A stretch of 64,000 bases of DNA. Source: Oceanobacillus limi (GTDB lineage Bacteria; Bacillota; Bacilli; Bacillales; Amphibacillaceae). The position numbers and the translations under genes were made by a program. Of this stretch, positions 1 through 7,900 are shown piece after piece. The stretch is from positions 62,001 through 126,000 of the forward strand of contig NZ_FOHE01000004.1 of assembly GCF_900111445.1 (NCBI RefSeq). The letters are read 5' to 3'. The notes under the pieces were generated by a model. It saw nothing but the letters and a program-made list of their open reading frames with translations, searched no databases and was not told where the DNA came from. Every line of letters starts with the position of its first letter. The first letter of the stretch is position 1.

Positions 1-800
1 GGGACTTGATGCAAATTATTTTTCACAGATACAATACAGTCCTTTGTAGGGATGCCCCAATTGTTAAATGCTTCTGCTGCAGCTTTTCGAAGTGGATCTT
101 TTGATCGTAACTTTTCAACCTGACTCCATGATGTTCCACCAGCACCGGATACATCAATATAAGCTACACCAGCATCATGTAATTTACGTGCGACCGTACC
201 ATCAATACCAAAACCAACTTCTTTTACTCCAACAGGAACCGTTAGTTGTTTACATACTTCTTCTATTTTAGGTAGTAAATCTTCAAAATTGAGATCCCCT
301 TCATCCTGAATAATCTCTTGCAAACTGTTTAGATGAAGATAAAGGGAATCAGCTTCTGTTAAGTCCACTAGCTTTTGTGCTTCGTCTGCACCATATCCAT
401 AGTTCAATTGAACTGCACCTAAATTTGCAATTATAGGAACCGTTGGGGCATACTTACGGATTAAAAAAGAGTCCTGATGCTTGTCTCCTTCTAAAATAGC
501 CCTTGTCGAACCTAATGCAATTGCCCAACCTCGTTCTTCAGCTGCAATTGCTAAATTGCGATTAATCTCAGCAGCCATTTCCGAACCACCTGTCATGGAA
601 CTCACTAGAAATGGAGCTTGTAAAGTTTTATCCAGAAAACGAGTTTCTAATTTGATGTCATGAAAATTAACCTCTGGTAATGCATTATGTATAAAAGAAA
701 TTCCCTCTAGGCCTGTCGATTTGTTGACACCTTCTACATTGTCTGTCAGACAAATACGAATATGCTCTGTTTTCCGTTTGTTAATCCCTTCTTCTGCCAC
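1..800 (-). CDS. fni: Isopentenyl-diphosphate delta-isomerase, type 2 (partial, 3' end outside window)
   Basis: FMN- and NADPH-dependent type 2 isomerase that interconverts isopentenyl and dimethylallyl diphosphate in isoprenoid synthesis. About 266 codons are present; the family is about 340-350 residues, so the C-terminal quarter lies beyond base 1. Recognisable parts are the N-terminal RKTEHI segment, the SSMTGG flavin-site motif, an N-L-G-A-VQLNYG segment and a late SGAGGTSW motif of the TIM barrel. I place the start at a GTG (798-800) because an AGGAG lies 9 bases upstream; no ATG is available in frame there. It reads away from the membrane-protein gene upstream and appears monocistronic. 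Identity is confident from motif order. Confidence 0.93.
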   Translation of the reverse strand, partial: MAEEGINKRKTEHIRICLTDNVEGVNKSTGLEGISFIHNALPEVNFHDIKLETRFLDKTLQAPFLVSSMTGGSEMAAEINRNLAIAAEERGWAIALGSTRAILEGDKHQDSFLIRKYAPTVPIIANLGAVQLNYGYGADEAQKLVDLTEADSLYLHLNSLQEIIQDEGDLNFEDLLPKIEEVCKQLTVPVGVKEVGFGIDGTVARKLHDAGVAYIDVSGAGGTSWSQVEKLRSKDPLRKAAAEAFNNWGIPTKDCIVSVKNNLHQV

Positions 801-982
801 TTTTAAACACTCCTAAATTCTATTTATTCATGGTAACATGAGTAATTGTATCTTTTTCAAGATTTCCAAGAGGTGATCGAACACCTATCATTACTTTTAT
901 CATACCAATAATTTGATTAAATGTAATGGGATAACCGTATTCACTTTACTTGCATTGCCATAATTCCTTCTTTGTTCATATG

Positions 983-1017
983 GCGGAATGAGGATTCACC
1001 TCGAACAATAACGGAAT
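983..1017. repeat. Short relative of the GGAATGAGG palindromic repeats
   Basis: This intergenic stretch (gap 801-1055) carries CGGAATGAGGATTCAC followed by ACGGAAT. It resembles the start of the 193-bp tandem units at 55091-55506, which begin ACGGAATGAGGATCCAC. It is a short, degenerate match with no second palindrome arm as clear as in those units. I see nothing else in this gap. Confidence 0.4.
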
Positions 1018-1055
1018 CCCCATTTCACTAATGTTTAGAGAAATTCACAAACGAT

Positions 1056-1595
1056 CTAATTAGTATGTGCCTTCTTGGGAAAAATCGTATAGCTAAAACT
1101 GATTACAAAATCAATAACAAGTACCACCGACCATAATTGTAGTGTTCGCAATAATGCAGCGGTTTGATCCGGATTATCAATAAATAAAATAATCCCTGCC
1201 AATATAGTTCCTCCTACCAACCATGACAGGAAATGGCGGAACCACCCATCTCGTTCTTGCTTTGCATATTCCTTTCCGTATTTCTTCTTTTTTTCCGGCT
1301 TTACCCCATTGGCAAGTCGATAAGAGAACTGCTCATCTGCCCATTTTATCATTCGATGCCCAAACGCAATACTGACACCAATATAAATCGCTGCAACTCC
1401 ATGGACAGTTGATGCAATCGCTCCATTCTTTAAATCGACCACTGTAGCAATTAAAAGAATGATATCAACAATCGGTGTGCAAATTAGAAATATTCCTCCA
1501 AGCTTCTTCTTTTTGAAAATATATCTTGTAACTAATCCCAATAGGACAAAAATCCAAAAACCTATTTCACAAGCAATGATTAACCAACCAATCAT
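1056..1595 (-). CDS. Four-helix membrane protein of unknown function (YmcC-like)
   Basis: A 179-residue integral membrane protein. Hydrophobic segments lie at about residues 2-24, 33-53, 62-80 and 121-139, with a fifth near 150-170. A strongly basic loop (KPEKKKKYGK, about 98-107) follows the third. It resembles the uncharacterised YmcC group of Bacillus from memory, which is a weak assignment. The start ATG has GGGGAGCGG 5 bases upstream. It is divergent from the TetR-type regulator at 1680, so the 84-bp gap, with its palindrome, may control both genes. No catalytic motif is visible. Confidence 0.75.
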   Translation of the reverse strand: MIGWLIIACEIGFWIFVLLGLVTRYIFKKKKLGGIFLICTPIVDIILLIATVVDLKNGAIASTVHGVAAIYIGVSIAFGHRMIKWADEQFSYRLANGVKPEKKKKYGKEYAKQERDGWFRHFLSWLVGGTILAGIILFIDNPDQTAALLRTLQLWSVVLVIDFVISFSYTIFPKKAHTN

Positions 1596-1637
1596 AATTC
1601 CGCTCCCCTTTATTTAGCACAATTGTACCAAAATAGT

Positions 1638-1668
1638 AACACACTTATCTTTTAAATACAACTGTGTT
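1638..1668. promoter_or_regulatory. Candidate TetR operator
   Basis: AACACACTT (1638-1646) and AACTGTGTT (1660-1668) form an inverted repeat matching at 8 of 9 positions with a 13-base spacer. It sits between divergent genes, directly in front of the TetR-family gene at 1680, which is the usual place for an autoregulatory operator. That this regulator binds it is inference. Confidence 0.5.
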
Positions 1669-1679
1669 AAAATAACTAT

Positions 1680-2270
1680 ATGCCAAAAAAAGTAGATCAT
1701 GAAAAACGTAGAATTCAAATAGCGGAAGCAACCTGGAAAGTTATTATTGATGATGGATTGGAGCAGGCTTCGGTGAGGAAAATCGCTACAACAGCAGGAC
1801 TGTCGGTTGGCGCTTTACGTCATTACTTCTCCTCCCAATCAGATTTACTATCCTATTCCATGGAACTTGTTTCTAACCGGGTCAAACAACGTATCCAAAC
1901 AACAGCCTATAATGGCCCGCCATTGGAAATGCTGACTAATGTTATCAGCGAATTGCTACCAATTGACGAGGATCGACGAATTGAAATGGAGGTATGGTTT
2001 GTTTTCTCAGCGAAAACGCTTGTCGATTCTAAACTTGAATCTTTAAGTGCAGCGGTTTATCAAGAGATGCATCAAGGGATAGAAAATATATTACGTGCAT
2101 TAGAGGAGTTCAAGCTTGCCAAAAAGGGTATTGACCTTGAGGTAGAAGTTGATCGTCTCCATGCACTAATAGATGGACTTGCTTCTCATCATTTATTACA
2201 CCCAGAAACCTTCACAAAAGATAAAATGATCCATACATTAAAATACCACCTACTATCCCTTTGTAAGTAG
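1680..2270 (+). CDS. TetR/AcrR family transcriptional regulator
   Basis: A 196-residue one-component repressor. The N-terminal helix-turn-helix domain (about 8-55) contains the typical ASVRKIATTAGLSVGALRHYF pattern split over residues 25-50, and the rest is an all-helical ligand domain of the BetI/PksA-like subgroup. The start ATG lies only a few bases after an AT-rich stretch and has no convincing ribosome binding site, so translation may be weak or nearly leaderless. A palindrome at 1638-1668 overlaps the likely promoter. The divergent membrane-protein gene is the most obvious target. The stop codon lies 24 bases ahead of the HD hydrolase start, so the two are probably cotranscribed. The ligand is unknown. 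Confidence 0.9.
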   Translation: MPKKVDHEKRRIQIAEATWKVIIDDGLEQASVRKIATTAGLSVGALRHYFSSQSDLLSYSMELVSNRVKQRIQTTAYNGPPLEMLTNVISELLPIDEDRRIEMEVWFVFSAKTLVDSKLESLSAAVYQEMHQGIENILRALEEFKLAKKGIDLEVEVDRLHALIDGLASHHLLHPETFTKDKMIHTLKYHLLSLCK

Positions 2271-2294
2271 GTGGGTACGAAAGGAGAGTCATCC

Positions 2295-2834
2295 GTGAAA
2301 GAAAAGGCAAAAGCTTTTGCCGAAAAAGCTCATCAAGGTCAAATGCGTAAAAATTCGGATGCCCCATATATCACCCATCCAATTCGAGTAGCCGAACGCC
2401 TGGAGCGAGCAGGCTGTACGGAAGAACTTATTTGCGCAGGCTACTTGCATGATGTAGTGGAAGATACCGTATACGAAATAGAAGATATCCAATCACTCTT
2501 CGGCACCCGAGTTGCTGAACTCGTTGCTGCTCATACAGAAGACAAATCGAAATCTTGGCAGGAGCGCAAACAACATACTATCGATACGGTTACATTTGCT
2601 GAAAAAGAAGTGAAATACTTAATCGTTGCTGACAAGTTGGATAATTTACTTGGCTTAGAAAAGGACCTCGAGGAACAAGGAAGTATTGTTTGGAAAAAAT
2701 TTAATGCAGGTGTGGATAAACAAGAATGGTATAACCGTTCCATTGCCAAAAATATGTATATTGGATTGGATAAATCAAAGGCACCAACGTTTTTTAAAGA
2801 ATTTGAGGATGTCATTCAACGGGTATTTGATTAA
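2295..2834 (+). CDS. Single-domain HD hydrolase, RelA/SpoT-HD-like
   Basis: A protein of about 179 residues consisting only of an HD metal-dependent phosphohydrolase domain. It has the pattern found in the hydrolase half of RelA/SpoT proteins and in small alarmone hydrolases: an early AHQGQMR segment with HP, then LHDVVEDT (metal-binding HD and ED), FG-VAELV, and the late ADKLDNL corresponding to the L-ADR-HN motif. There is no synthetase or TGS domain. A role in (p)ppGpp breakdown is plausible but other nucleotide substrates are possible. I prefer the GTG at 2295 because AAGGAGAG lies 6 bases before it; an in-frame GTG at 2271 has no such site. It follows the TetR gene and ends at a bidirectional terminator. 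Confidence 0.8.
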   Translation: MKEKAKAFAEKAHQGQMRKNSDAPYITHPIRVAERLERAGCTEELICAGYLHDVVEDTVYEIEDIQSLFGTRVAELVAAHTEDKSKSWQERKQHTIDTVTFAEKEVKYLIVADKLDNLLGLEKDLEEQGSIVWKKFNAGVDKQEWYNRSIAKNMYIGLDKSKAPTFFKEFEDVIQRVFD

Positions 2835-2837
2835 AGC

Positions 2838-2869
2838 AAAAATCTCCCCCATTATAGGAGGAGATTTTT
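2838..2869. terminator. Bidirectional terminator between HD hydrolase and rsgA
   Basis: A 10-bp perfect stem, AAAAATCTCC (2838-2847) with GGAGATTTTT (2860-2869), separates two convergent genes. The A and T ends of the stem serve as the U tract in either direction. Confidence 0.85.
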
Positions 2870-2870
2870 A

Positions 2871-3929
2871 TTATTTCATTTTTTCAATCTTATATTTGTT
2901 TTTTCTCGATTTCTTTGCTTTTTTCCACTTATTTTTTTCTTCCATTTGTAACTTCTTGTTTTGTTTTCTTTTTTCGTATGCTATTTCACGCTTTAGTTTG
3001 AGATAGCTTTGGAAGCGCCCCTTTGATAGCTCCCCTTCTTCTATTGCACGTTGAATCCGACATCCTGGTTCGGTATCATGTCTGCAATCATTAAAACGAC
3101 ACTCATTTTCTAATTCTTCAACATCTTGAAAGGTTGCATCTATAGAAGATTCCCCATCCCATAATTGTAACTCTCGCATTCCTGGAGTATCAATTAACAT
3201 AGATCCATTTGGCAGTATAAACAGCTCTCTATGTGTTGTCGTATGACGCCCTTTACTATCTGCTTCACGAATATCTTTTGTTAATTGAACTTCTTTTTCC
3301 AATAATGTATTAACTAATGTTGATTTTCCTACCCCAGAAGAACCAAGTAAGGCTGCGGTCTTTTTTGGCTGTAAGTGTTCCCAAATCTCTTCCACGCCTT
3401 CTTTTGTCACATTACTCAACGGGATAATTGGGGCTCCAATAATAACTTCTTCTACTAACGAAACAGCCTCAGCCACTTCTTCGGGTGTACAAGCATCTTT
3501 CTTCGTTAAAATAACAACAGGCACAGCTCCACTTTCATAAGCCAAAAGCATATACCTTTCCATTCTTCTCAGATTCAAATCATGATTAAGAGAATGAACA
3601 ATGAATACCGTATCGATATTTGCAGCCACCACCTGAGCATCCGTTCTCAAACCGGCGACCTGACGAACAAACTGACTATTACGTGGCAGAACACGATGAA
3701 TAACTGCCTTTTGTTCATCAATTAGCTTTTGTACCTCGACCCAGTCACCAATCGCGGGATAATTCAGTTGGCTTATCGTTTCATTGATGAATCTTCCACT
3801 TAAGTGCCCAATATAGTCCAATATACCATCAGATAATCGATAGCTATTTTTTTGTACCGTTATTACACGCGCAATGGTACTAGGATTTTGGTTAGTACGA
3901 TCCCAACCAAGCCTTTCTAAATTACTCAA
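2871..3929 (-). CDS. rsgA: Ribosome small-subunit-dependent GTPase A (second-type RsgA)
   Basis: Circularly permuted GTPase of 352 residues that acts on the 30S subunit late in assembly. Motif order is G4 TKKD (142-145), G1 GSSGVGKST (196-204), G3 DTPG (247-250), followed by the zinc site C277, C282, H284, C290. It has an N-terminal OB-like region and a strongly basic C-terminal tail. The beginning LERLGWD is typical of the longer RsgA paralogue found besides the housekeeping YloQ type in many Bacilli. The start is TTG at 3929 with AAGGAGG 9 bases upstream. That ribosome binding site is inside a perfect 8-bp hairpin (3936-3960), and a 22-codon reading frame ends just before it, suggesting translational control. 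Confidence 0.93.
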   Translation of the reverse strand: MSNLERLGWDRTNQNPSTIARVITVQKNSYRLSDGILDYIGHLSGRFINETISQLNYPAIGDWVEVQKLIDEQKAVIHRVLPRNSQFVRQVAGLRTDAQVVAANIDTVFIVHSLNHDLNLRRMERYMLLAYESGAVPVVILTKKDACTPEEVAEAVSLVEEVIIGAPIIPLSNVTKEGVEEIWEHLQPKKTAALLGSSGVGKSTLVNTLLEKEVQLTKDIREADSKGRHTTTHRELFILPNGSMLIDTPGMRELQLWDGESSIDATFQDVEELENECRFNDCRHDTEPGCRIQRAIEEGELSKGRFQSYLKLKREIAYEKRKQNKKLQMEEKNKWKKAKKSRKNKYKIEKMK

Positions 3930-3935
3930 TAATTT

Positions 3936-3960
3936 TTTCCTCCTTAATTATTGGAGGAAA
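3936..3960 (-). promoter_or_regulatory. Hairpin sequestering the rsgA ribosome binding site
   Basis: On the minus strand TTTCCTCC (3960-3953) pairs with GGAGGAAA (3943-3936) around a 9-base loop. The right arm contains the GGAGG ribosome binding site of rsgA. No T run follows on either strand, so it is not a terminator. The arrangement would keep rsgA translation low unless the stem is opened. Confidence 0.6.
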
Positions 3961-3963
3961 GTC

Positions 3964-4032
3964 TTATACCGACAGTTCCTCCACATTACTTCCTTCTGTT
4001 TTATTTAAGTTGAATCGTTTAATTACTGTCAT
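3964..4032 (-). CDS. Candidate 22-residue leader peptide upstream of rsgA
   Basis: A short reading frame beginning MTVIKRFNLNK and ending VEELSV. Its ATG (4032-4030) is preceded by AAAGGAAGTG at 7 bases. Its stop codon ends 3 bases before the hairpin that covers the rsgA ribosome binding site, which is the geometry of translation-attenuation leaders: a ribosome paused near the end of the frame would disturb the stem. A promoter (4079-4106) places the frame in the mRNA. I recognise no homologue, and no obvious arrest motif is visible. Confidence 0.45.
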   Translation of the reverse strand: MTVIKRFNLNKTEGSNVEELSV

Positions 4033-4078
4033 AAAACATCACTTCCTTTCAATGGATAGAACCTTTTTCTTCTTTTCC

Positions 4079-4106
4079 ATCATATTACATATTTATAAAA
4101 TTGCAA
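4079..4106 (-). promoter_or_regulatory. Sigma-A-type promoter for the rsgA leader
   Basis: On the minus strand TTGCAA (4106-4101) and TATGAT (4084-4079) are 16 bases apart. Transcription would start near 4072, about 40 bases before the leader peptide start. Confidence 0.5.
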
Positions 4107-4212
4107 CCCTCATTTGTGAAAAAATTTGAAAATTTTCTACTGGAACACTTTTGAAAAATCTCCTTCTATGAGATAATCGTAAAACTAGGAAATAGGAATA
4201 GGGGGGAACACG

Positions 4213-4698
4213 ATGATAGAGAATATCAATTCTGTGGATCACCATATTTTTATGAAAGAAGCCTTAAAAGAGGCGGAAGTTGCAGGCAAACGCGGTGACC
4301 GACCTATTGGTTCTGTTATTGTCCATAATGGAGAGATTATTGCACGAGGTTCTAATAGCATTGAAACCACAGATAGTAATGTTGCCCATGCTGAAACAAC
4401 GACAATATACAAAGCTACGAGTTACCTACGAACTCATGCGAGAGAATGCATCATCTATTCAACTGTTGAGCCATGTGTGATGTGCCTATCTACCATTGTA
4501 ATGGCAAACATTCGTAATGTCGTATTTGCTGTAGAAGACAAATATATGAATATGAAACCATTTATCGAATCCAATCCATACATAAAACAACGGGTTCATC
4601 ACTATATTGGTGGGGTACTTGAGGAAGAATCCGTAAAGATATTAAAGAAGTACTCGCCTGAATCAGCAGAAGTAGTATTAAACGGACATAATAAATAA
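4213..4698 (+). CDS. Nucleoside deaminase of the CMP/dCMP-tRNA adenosine deaminase family
   Basis: A 161-residue zinc-dependent deaminase. The zinc and proton-shuttle motifs are H59-A-E61 and P87-C88-V-M-C91. The family includes guanine, cytosine and adenosine deaminases; the sequence alone does not decide the substrate. It lacks the extra features that would mark TadA confidently, and tadA usually sits near dnaX, which is not here, so a free base or nucleoside substrate is more likely. The start has AGGGGGGAA 6 bases upstream. It is monocistronic, ending at a long hairpin. Confidence 0.85.
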   Translation: MIENINSVDHHIFMKEALKEAEVAGKRGDRPIGSVIVHNGEIIARGSNSIETTDSNVAHAETTTIYKATSYLRTHARECIIYSTVEPCVMCLSTIVMANIRNVVFAVEDKYMNMKPFIESNPYIKQRVHHYIGGVLEEESVKILKKYSPESAEVVLNGHNK

Positions 4699-4740
4699 TA
4701 GCTAACGAGACGCGATTTCCAATATGTCTCGTTAGCTATT
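4697..4740. terminator. Terminator-like 15-bp inverted repeat
   Basis: AATAGCTAACGAGAC (4697-4711) pairs perfectly with GTCTCGTTAGCTATT (4726-4740). It lies between convergent genes. The plus side has no clear T run; the minus side reads into ATTATTTATT, so it may serve mainly the aldo/keto reductase gene. Confidence 0.6.
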
Positions 4741-4790
4741 GGTAGTAAACAGGAATCGTGGGACACCTGTTAGTTATTTAATTCTTCTAT

Positions 4791-5615
4791 TTAACGTACA
4801 TTCATTTCATTTGGTTCAGGACCTTTACGCTGATTACGATTAAGGTTAGCAATGTCCTCCATATCTTCCGTAGTTAGCTCAAAATCAAAGACATTAAAGT
4901 TTTCTTCTATACGAGAAGGAGTTACCGATTTTGGAATAACAATATTATCATATTGTAAATGCCAACGAATAATGACTTGTGCAGGTGTTTTCCCGTATTT
5001 TTCAGCGATGCCTGTTACAACATCATTCGTCAGCACTTCTCCTCCCTGCATCAGCGGGCTCCAAGCTTCTAGATAGATATTATGCTCTTTACAGAATGCT
5101 TTTAATTCAGGTTGCTGTAAAAAAGGATGACATTCCACTTGGTTCACAGCAGGAACAACATCACACTCATCTAGTAATCGTTGTAGGTGTTCAATGTTGA
5201 AGTTACATACACCAATTGCTTTTACACGGCCATCTTTATATAGCTTTTCTAATGCTTTATACGTTTCAACATACTCATCAAATTCTGGTGTAGGCCAATG
5301 AATTAGGTAAAGATCTACATAATCAAGTCCAAGTCTTTCTAAACTAGCATCAAATGCTTTTAACGTGTTTTCATACCCTTGATCCGTATTCCAAACTTTT
5401 GTTGTTATGAACAAATCTTCTCTAGGAACTTCAGATGAAGCGAGAGCTCTTCCAACCCCTGCTTCATTTTGGTATACCTTTGCTGTATCAATAGAGCGGT
5501 AACCTACTTCTAATGCTTTTGAAACGGCAGGAGTAGCCTCCTCATCTGGAACTTGCCATACACCAAATCCAAGTTGCGGCATTTTTAATCCATTATTTAA
5601 TGTTATATAATGCAT
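4791..5615 (-). CDS. Aldo/keto reductase (YvgN/YtbE-like)
   Basis: A NADPH-dependent (alpha/beta)8-barrel oxidoreductase of 274 residues that reduces aldehydes. The catalytic tetrad is visible: D43 and Y48 in the YRSIDTA..Y segment, K73 in TTKVW and H106 in LIHWP. It closely resembles the methylglyoxal/glyoxal reductase YvgN of Bacillus subtilis (QG-E-TL, LEAWSPLMQG, IPKS). I start at ATG 5615, with GGAAGGGAAG 9 bases upstream, not at the upstream TTG. It is alone, divergent from the AraC-type gene. Confidence 0.92.
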   Translation of the reverse strand: MHYITLNNGLKMPQLGFGVWQVPDEEATPAVSKALEVGYRSIDTAKVYQNEAGVGRALASSEVPREDLFITTKVWNTDQGYENTLKAFDASLERLGLDYVDLYLIHWPTPEFDEYVETYKALEKLYKDGRVKAIGVCNFNIEHLQRLLDECDVVPAVNQVECHPFLQQPELKAFCKEHNIYLEAWSPLMQGGEVLTNDVVTGIAEKYGKTPAQVIIRWHLQYDNIVIPKSVTPSRIEENFNVFDFELTTEDMEDIANLNRNQRKGPEPNEMNVR

Positions 5616-5784
5616 CACTATCTGCTTCCCTTCCAATAAATTTATAAATTATTTTACCATATTAGATAATTTGTATGAAAATTTGCTGATTGTAAATTTA
5701 TAGTTACATTATTTTTATTTCTATATAGGAGATTTCTCCTTTATATCGAATTTATAATAAAGACGAATTCAAAAGGGGAAATCT

Positions 5785-6579
5785 ATGAAAGCGGAGAAAA
5801 TACAGATAACCATTAAAGCTATTGAATATATGAAGAAAAATATAGATCAAGAAATCACATCTGAAGAATTAGCAGGATTTGTTGGATATAGTGCCTATCA
5901 TTTTAATCGTATTTTTAAAGAAGTTACTGGCGTTCCTCCCCGACAATACTTGACTGCGTTACGAATTGAAGCCGGAAAGCAAATCCTAGTAAATTCATCC
6001 TCCTCCATCTTAAAAGCATTACTTCATGTTGGTTTTCGGAGTATTGGTAGCTTCAGTTCGAAGTTCAAACAACTAGTGGGAATCTCACCTAAAAAATTTC
6101 AAACTACTATTTCAGAACTACATCAGTTTGTGAATAAATATGATTTTCCGTTAGAGTCAAATGCTGATCCTAATGATTCACCTTATATTACATGTTACTT
6201 AGACGTCCCATCTGATTTTAAAGGCATTTTGTTTATTGGGTTATTTCCTAGACCAATCCCCGATCAGCATCCGATTATTGGCACAGCCTTAAGGTACAAC
6301 GAAACAACCTGCACATTCTCAAACGTTCCTACGGGCTCCTATTACGTATTAGCTGCTGCTTTATCTAAAAGTATGAATCCAAAGAATTACTTCGTATTGG
6401 ATAACGCCTTGCGAGGAAAGGCAGATCAACCTATACATGTACAAGAAAATACATATTCCTCCGTTCGAATTACATTACGAGAACCATTACCGTACGATCC
6501 GCCTATCTTAGTTAATCTTCCGAAATTACTTTTTGATAAAGATAAAATAGCAAACAAGAAGAAAAAAAGTCAGCGATAA
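5785..6579 (+). CDS. AraC family regulator with C-terminal GyrI-like domain
   Basis: A 264-residue regulator. The AraC/XylS double helix-turn-helix is at the N-terminus (about 8-110): the first helix pair contains ELAGFVGYSAYHFNRIFKEV and the second GFRSIGSFSSKF. The remaining part (about 115-250) resembles the GyrI-like/SOUL small-molecule domain often found in multidrug-sensing regulators. The order, DNA-binding domain first, is that of the SoxS/Rob-like group. AAAAGGGG lies 6 bases before the ATG. It precedes three VOC genes in the same direction, so regulation of a toxin- or antibiotic-resistance set is plausible but unproven. Confidence 0.88.
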   Translation: MKAEKIQITIKAIEYMKKNIDQEITSEELAGFVGYSAYHFNRIFKEVTGVPPRQYLTALRIEAGKQILVNSSSSILKALLHVGFRSIGSFSSKFKQLVGISPKKFQTTISELHQFVNKYDFPLESNADPNDSPYITCYLDVPSDFKGILFIGLFPRPIPDQHPIIGTALRYNETTCTFSNVPTGSYYVLAAALSKSMNPKNYFVLDNALRGKADQPIHVQENTYSSVRITLREPLPYDPPILVNLPKLLFDKDKIANKKKKSQR

Positions 6580-6621
6580 CATGGTACAGTTATTCCATTA
6601 ATGGTGAAGGAGGAAGCTACG

Positions 6622-6975
6622 ATGCTAAATCAAGTCTGTGTTCTAACTATAAAATTAAAGGATTTGGAGGATGGAATTGACTTCTACACGAAGCAATTAG
6701 ACTTTAAGGTAGCCAAAAGGTATAACGATCAAATTATTCAATTAGAACATAAGGGGATTCCAGTAATTCTTGAAAAAACGGATCCAGAAGAACGATCAAA
6801 TGGATCGACGGTTGTTCTCGGTATTCAATCCAATGCGATTCAAGAAGACTATAAAAAGCTTAAGTCTAGACGAGTAACTATTTTACAGGAGCCTAAACCA
6901 TGTCCACCAGGATATTTCTTTATCATTGAAGACCCTAATGGAAACAAAATTGAAATAGTAGAATTCACCAAATAA
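6622..6975 (+). CDS. VOC superfamily protein (glyoxalase/bleomycin-resistance fold)
   Basis: A 117-residue protein with the beta-alpha-beta-beta-beta module of the vicinal-oxygen-chelate superfamily: a start VLTIKLKDLEDGIDFYTKQL and a closing EDPNGNKIEIVEF. Candidate metal ligands include the last glutamate. Members include glyoxalase I, dioxygenases and antibiotic-binding proteins; the substrate cannot be told. The ATG at 6622 is chosen since AAGGAGG lies 8 bases upstream, inside a longer open frame from 6601. It is 13 bases from the next gene and part of a VOC cluster. Confidence 0.85.
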   Translation: MLNQVCVLTIKLKDLEDGIDFYTKQLDFKVAKRYNDQIIQLEHKGIPVILEKTDPEERSNGSTVVLGIQSNAIQEDYKKLKSRRVTILQEPKPCPPGYFFIIEDPNGNKIEIVEFTK

Positions 6976-6987
6976 AGGAGGATGTAA

Positions 6988-7887
6988 GTGAATAACCAAC
7001 AATTATTAAGTAAAATTGCACAGGTAGAGAAAGAGATTGTTGAAAAGAAACAAGAACTAACGGAGTTAAAAAAATCAATTCCTCAGCAAAAAGTAGATAA
7101 TTATCATTTTCTTGATTCTACAAACAAAAATGTCAGCCTACTCGATTTATTTGCAGATAAGGAGGAGCTTATCGTCATTCAAAATATGGGAAAATCCTGC
7201 ACCTATTGTACAATGTGGGCAGATGGATTTAACGGGATCTACCATCATTTAATTGATAAAGCAGCATTTGTCGTAGCGTCTCCCGATAAACCAGAAGTTC
7301 AAGATGCTTTTGCGTCAGAGCGAAGATGGCAATTCCCTATGATCTCCACTCACGGCACGAATTTTAAAGAAGCGTTTGGTTTTGAAAAAGACGGACATTT
7401 CCACCCCGGTGTTACAACATTTACAAAGGATGATAATGATCAAATTTACTTTGTTGCAGATGCCCCCTTTGGACCAGGTGATGATTTCTGCTCTGTTTGG
7501 CCATTATTTGACCTCCTCCCAAGTGGGTCACATGGATTCCATCCAAACAGAAAAATTAATAAAAAATCAGATTTTCAGTTAACGAATAACATCGCAATTC
7601 AAGTGACACGTTATCCGGAAGCAGTAAATTTTTACACCAATATCCTTGGAATGACTCCAGTGGACATAAAAGAAAAAGAAACAAAGTTCCAAATTGGTGG
7701 TCAACATTTTTACATTGAAAACAGCGATAATCAAAGTGTATTTTTTGAATTTGCTGTAAAAGATTTGGATCGATCTAAAAGGCTTTTACTAGAACACGGG
7801 TGTGAAATCACAAACAAATATAATGAAAAAAGCATGATGATTTCAGATCCATTTGGGTTAAGATTTCATCTTTTCGAAAGCGTTTAA
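6988..7887 (+). CDS. DUF899 thioredoxin-like domain fused to a VOC domain
   Basis: A 299-residue two-domain protein. Residues about 1-190 are a DUF899-type thioredoxin-like domain with an N-terminal coiled segment, the redox-type motif C71-T-Y-C74 in GKSCTYCTMW and the SPDKPEVQ and FHPGVT segments typical of that family. Residues about 195-299 form a VOC module ending SDPFGLRFHLFE. The start is GTG at 6988, with AAAGGAGGATG just upstream. Each family is known alone; the fusion is notable. The enzyme activity is unknown; together with the adjacent VOC genes it suggests detoxification of a small molecule. Confidence 0.85.
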   Translation: MNNQQLLSKIAQVEKEIVEKKQELTELKKSIPQQKVDNYHFLDSTNKNVSLLDLFADKEELIVIQNMGKSCTYCTMWADGFNGIYHHLIDKAAFVVASPDKPEVQDAFASERRWQFPMISTHGTNFKEAFGFEKDGHFHPGVTTFTKDDNDQIYFVADAPFGPGDDFCSVWPLFDLLPSGSHGFHPNRKINKKSDFQLTNNIAIQVTRYPEAVNFYTNILGMTPVDIKEKETKFQIGGQHFYIENSDNQSVFFEFAVKDLDRSKRLLLEHGCEITNKYNEKSMMISDPFGLRFHLFESV

Positions 7888-7900
7888 GGAGGGAAAATGA

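Noticed and set aside
3936-3960. Transcription terminator upstream of rsgA
   Set aside because: No T run follows the stem on either strand, and the stem covers the ribosome binding site of rsgA.
4213-4698. TadA tRNA-adenosine deaminase
   Set aside because: The motif pattern is shared by the whole family and the usual gene neighbours of tadA are absent.
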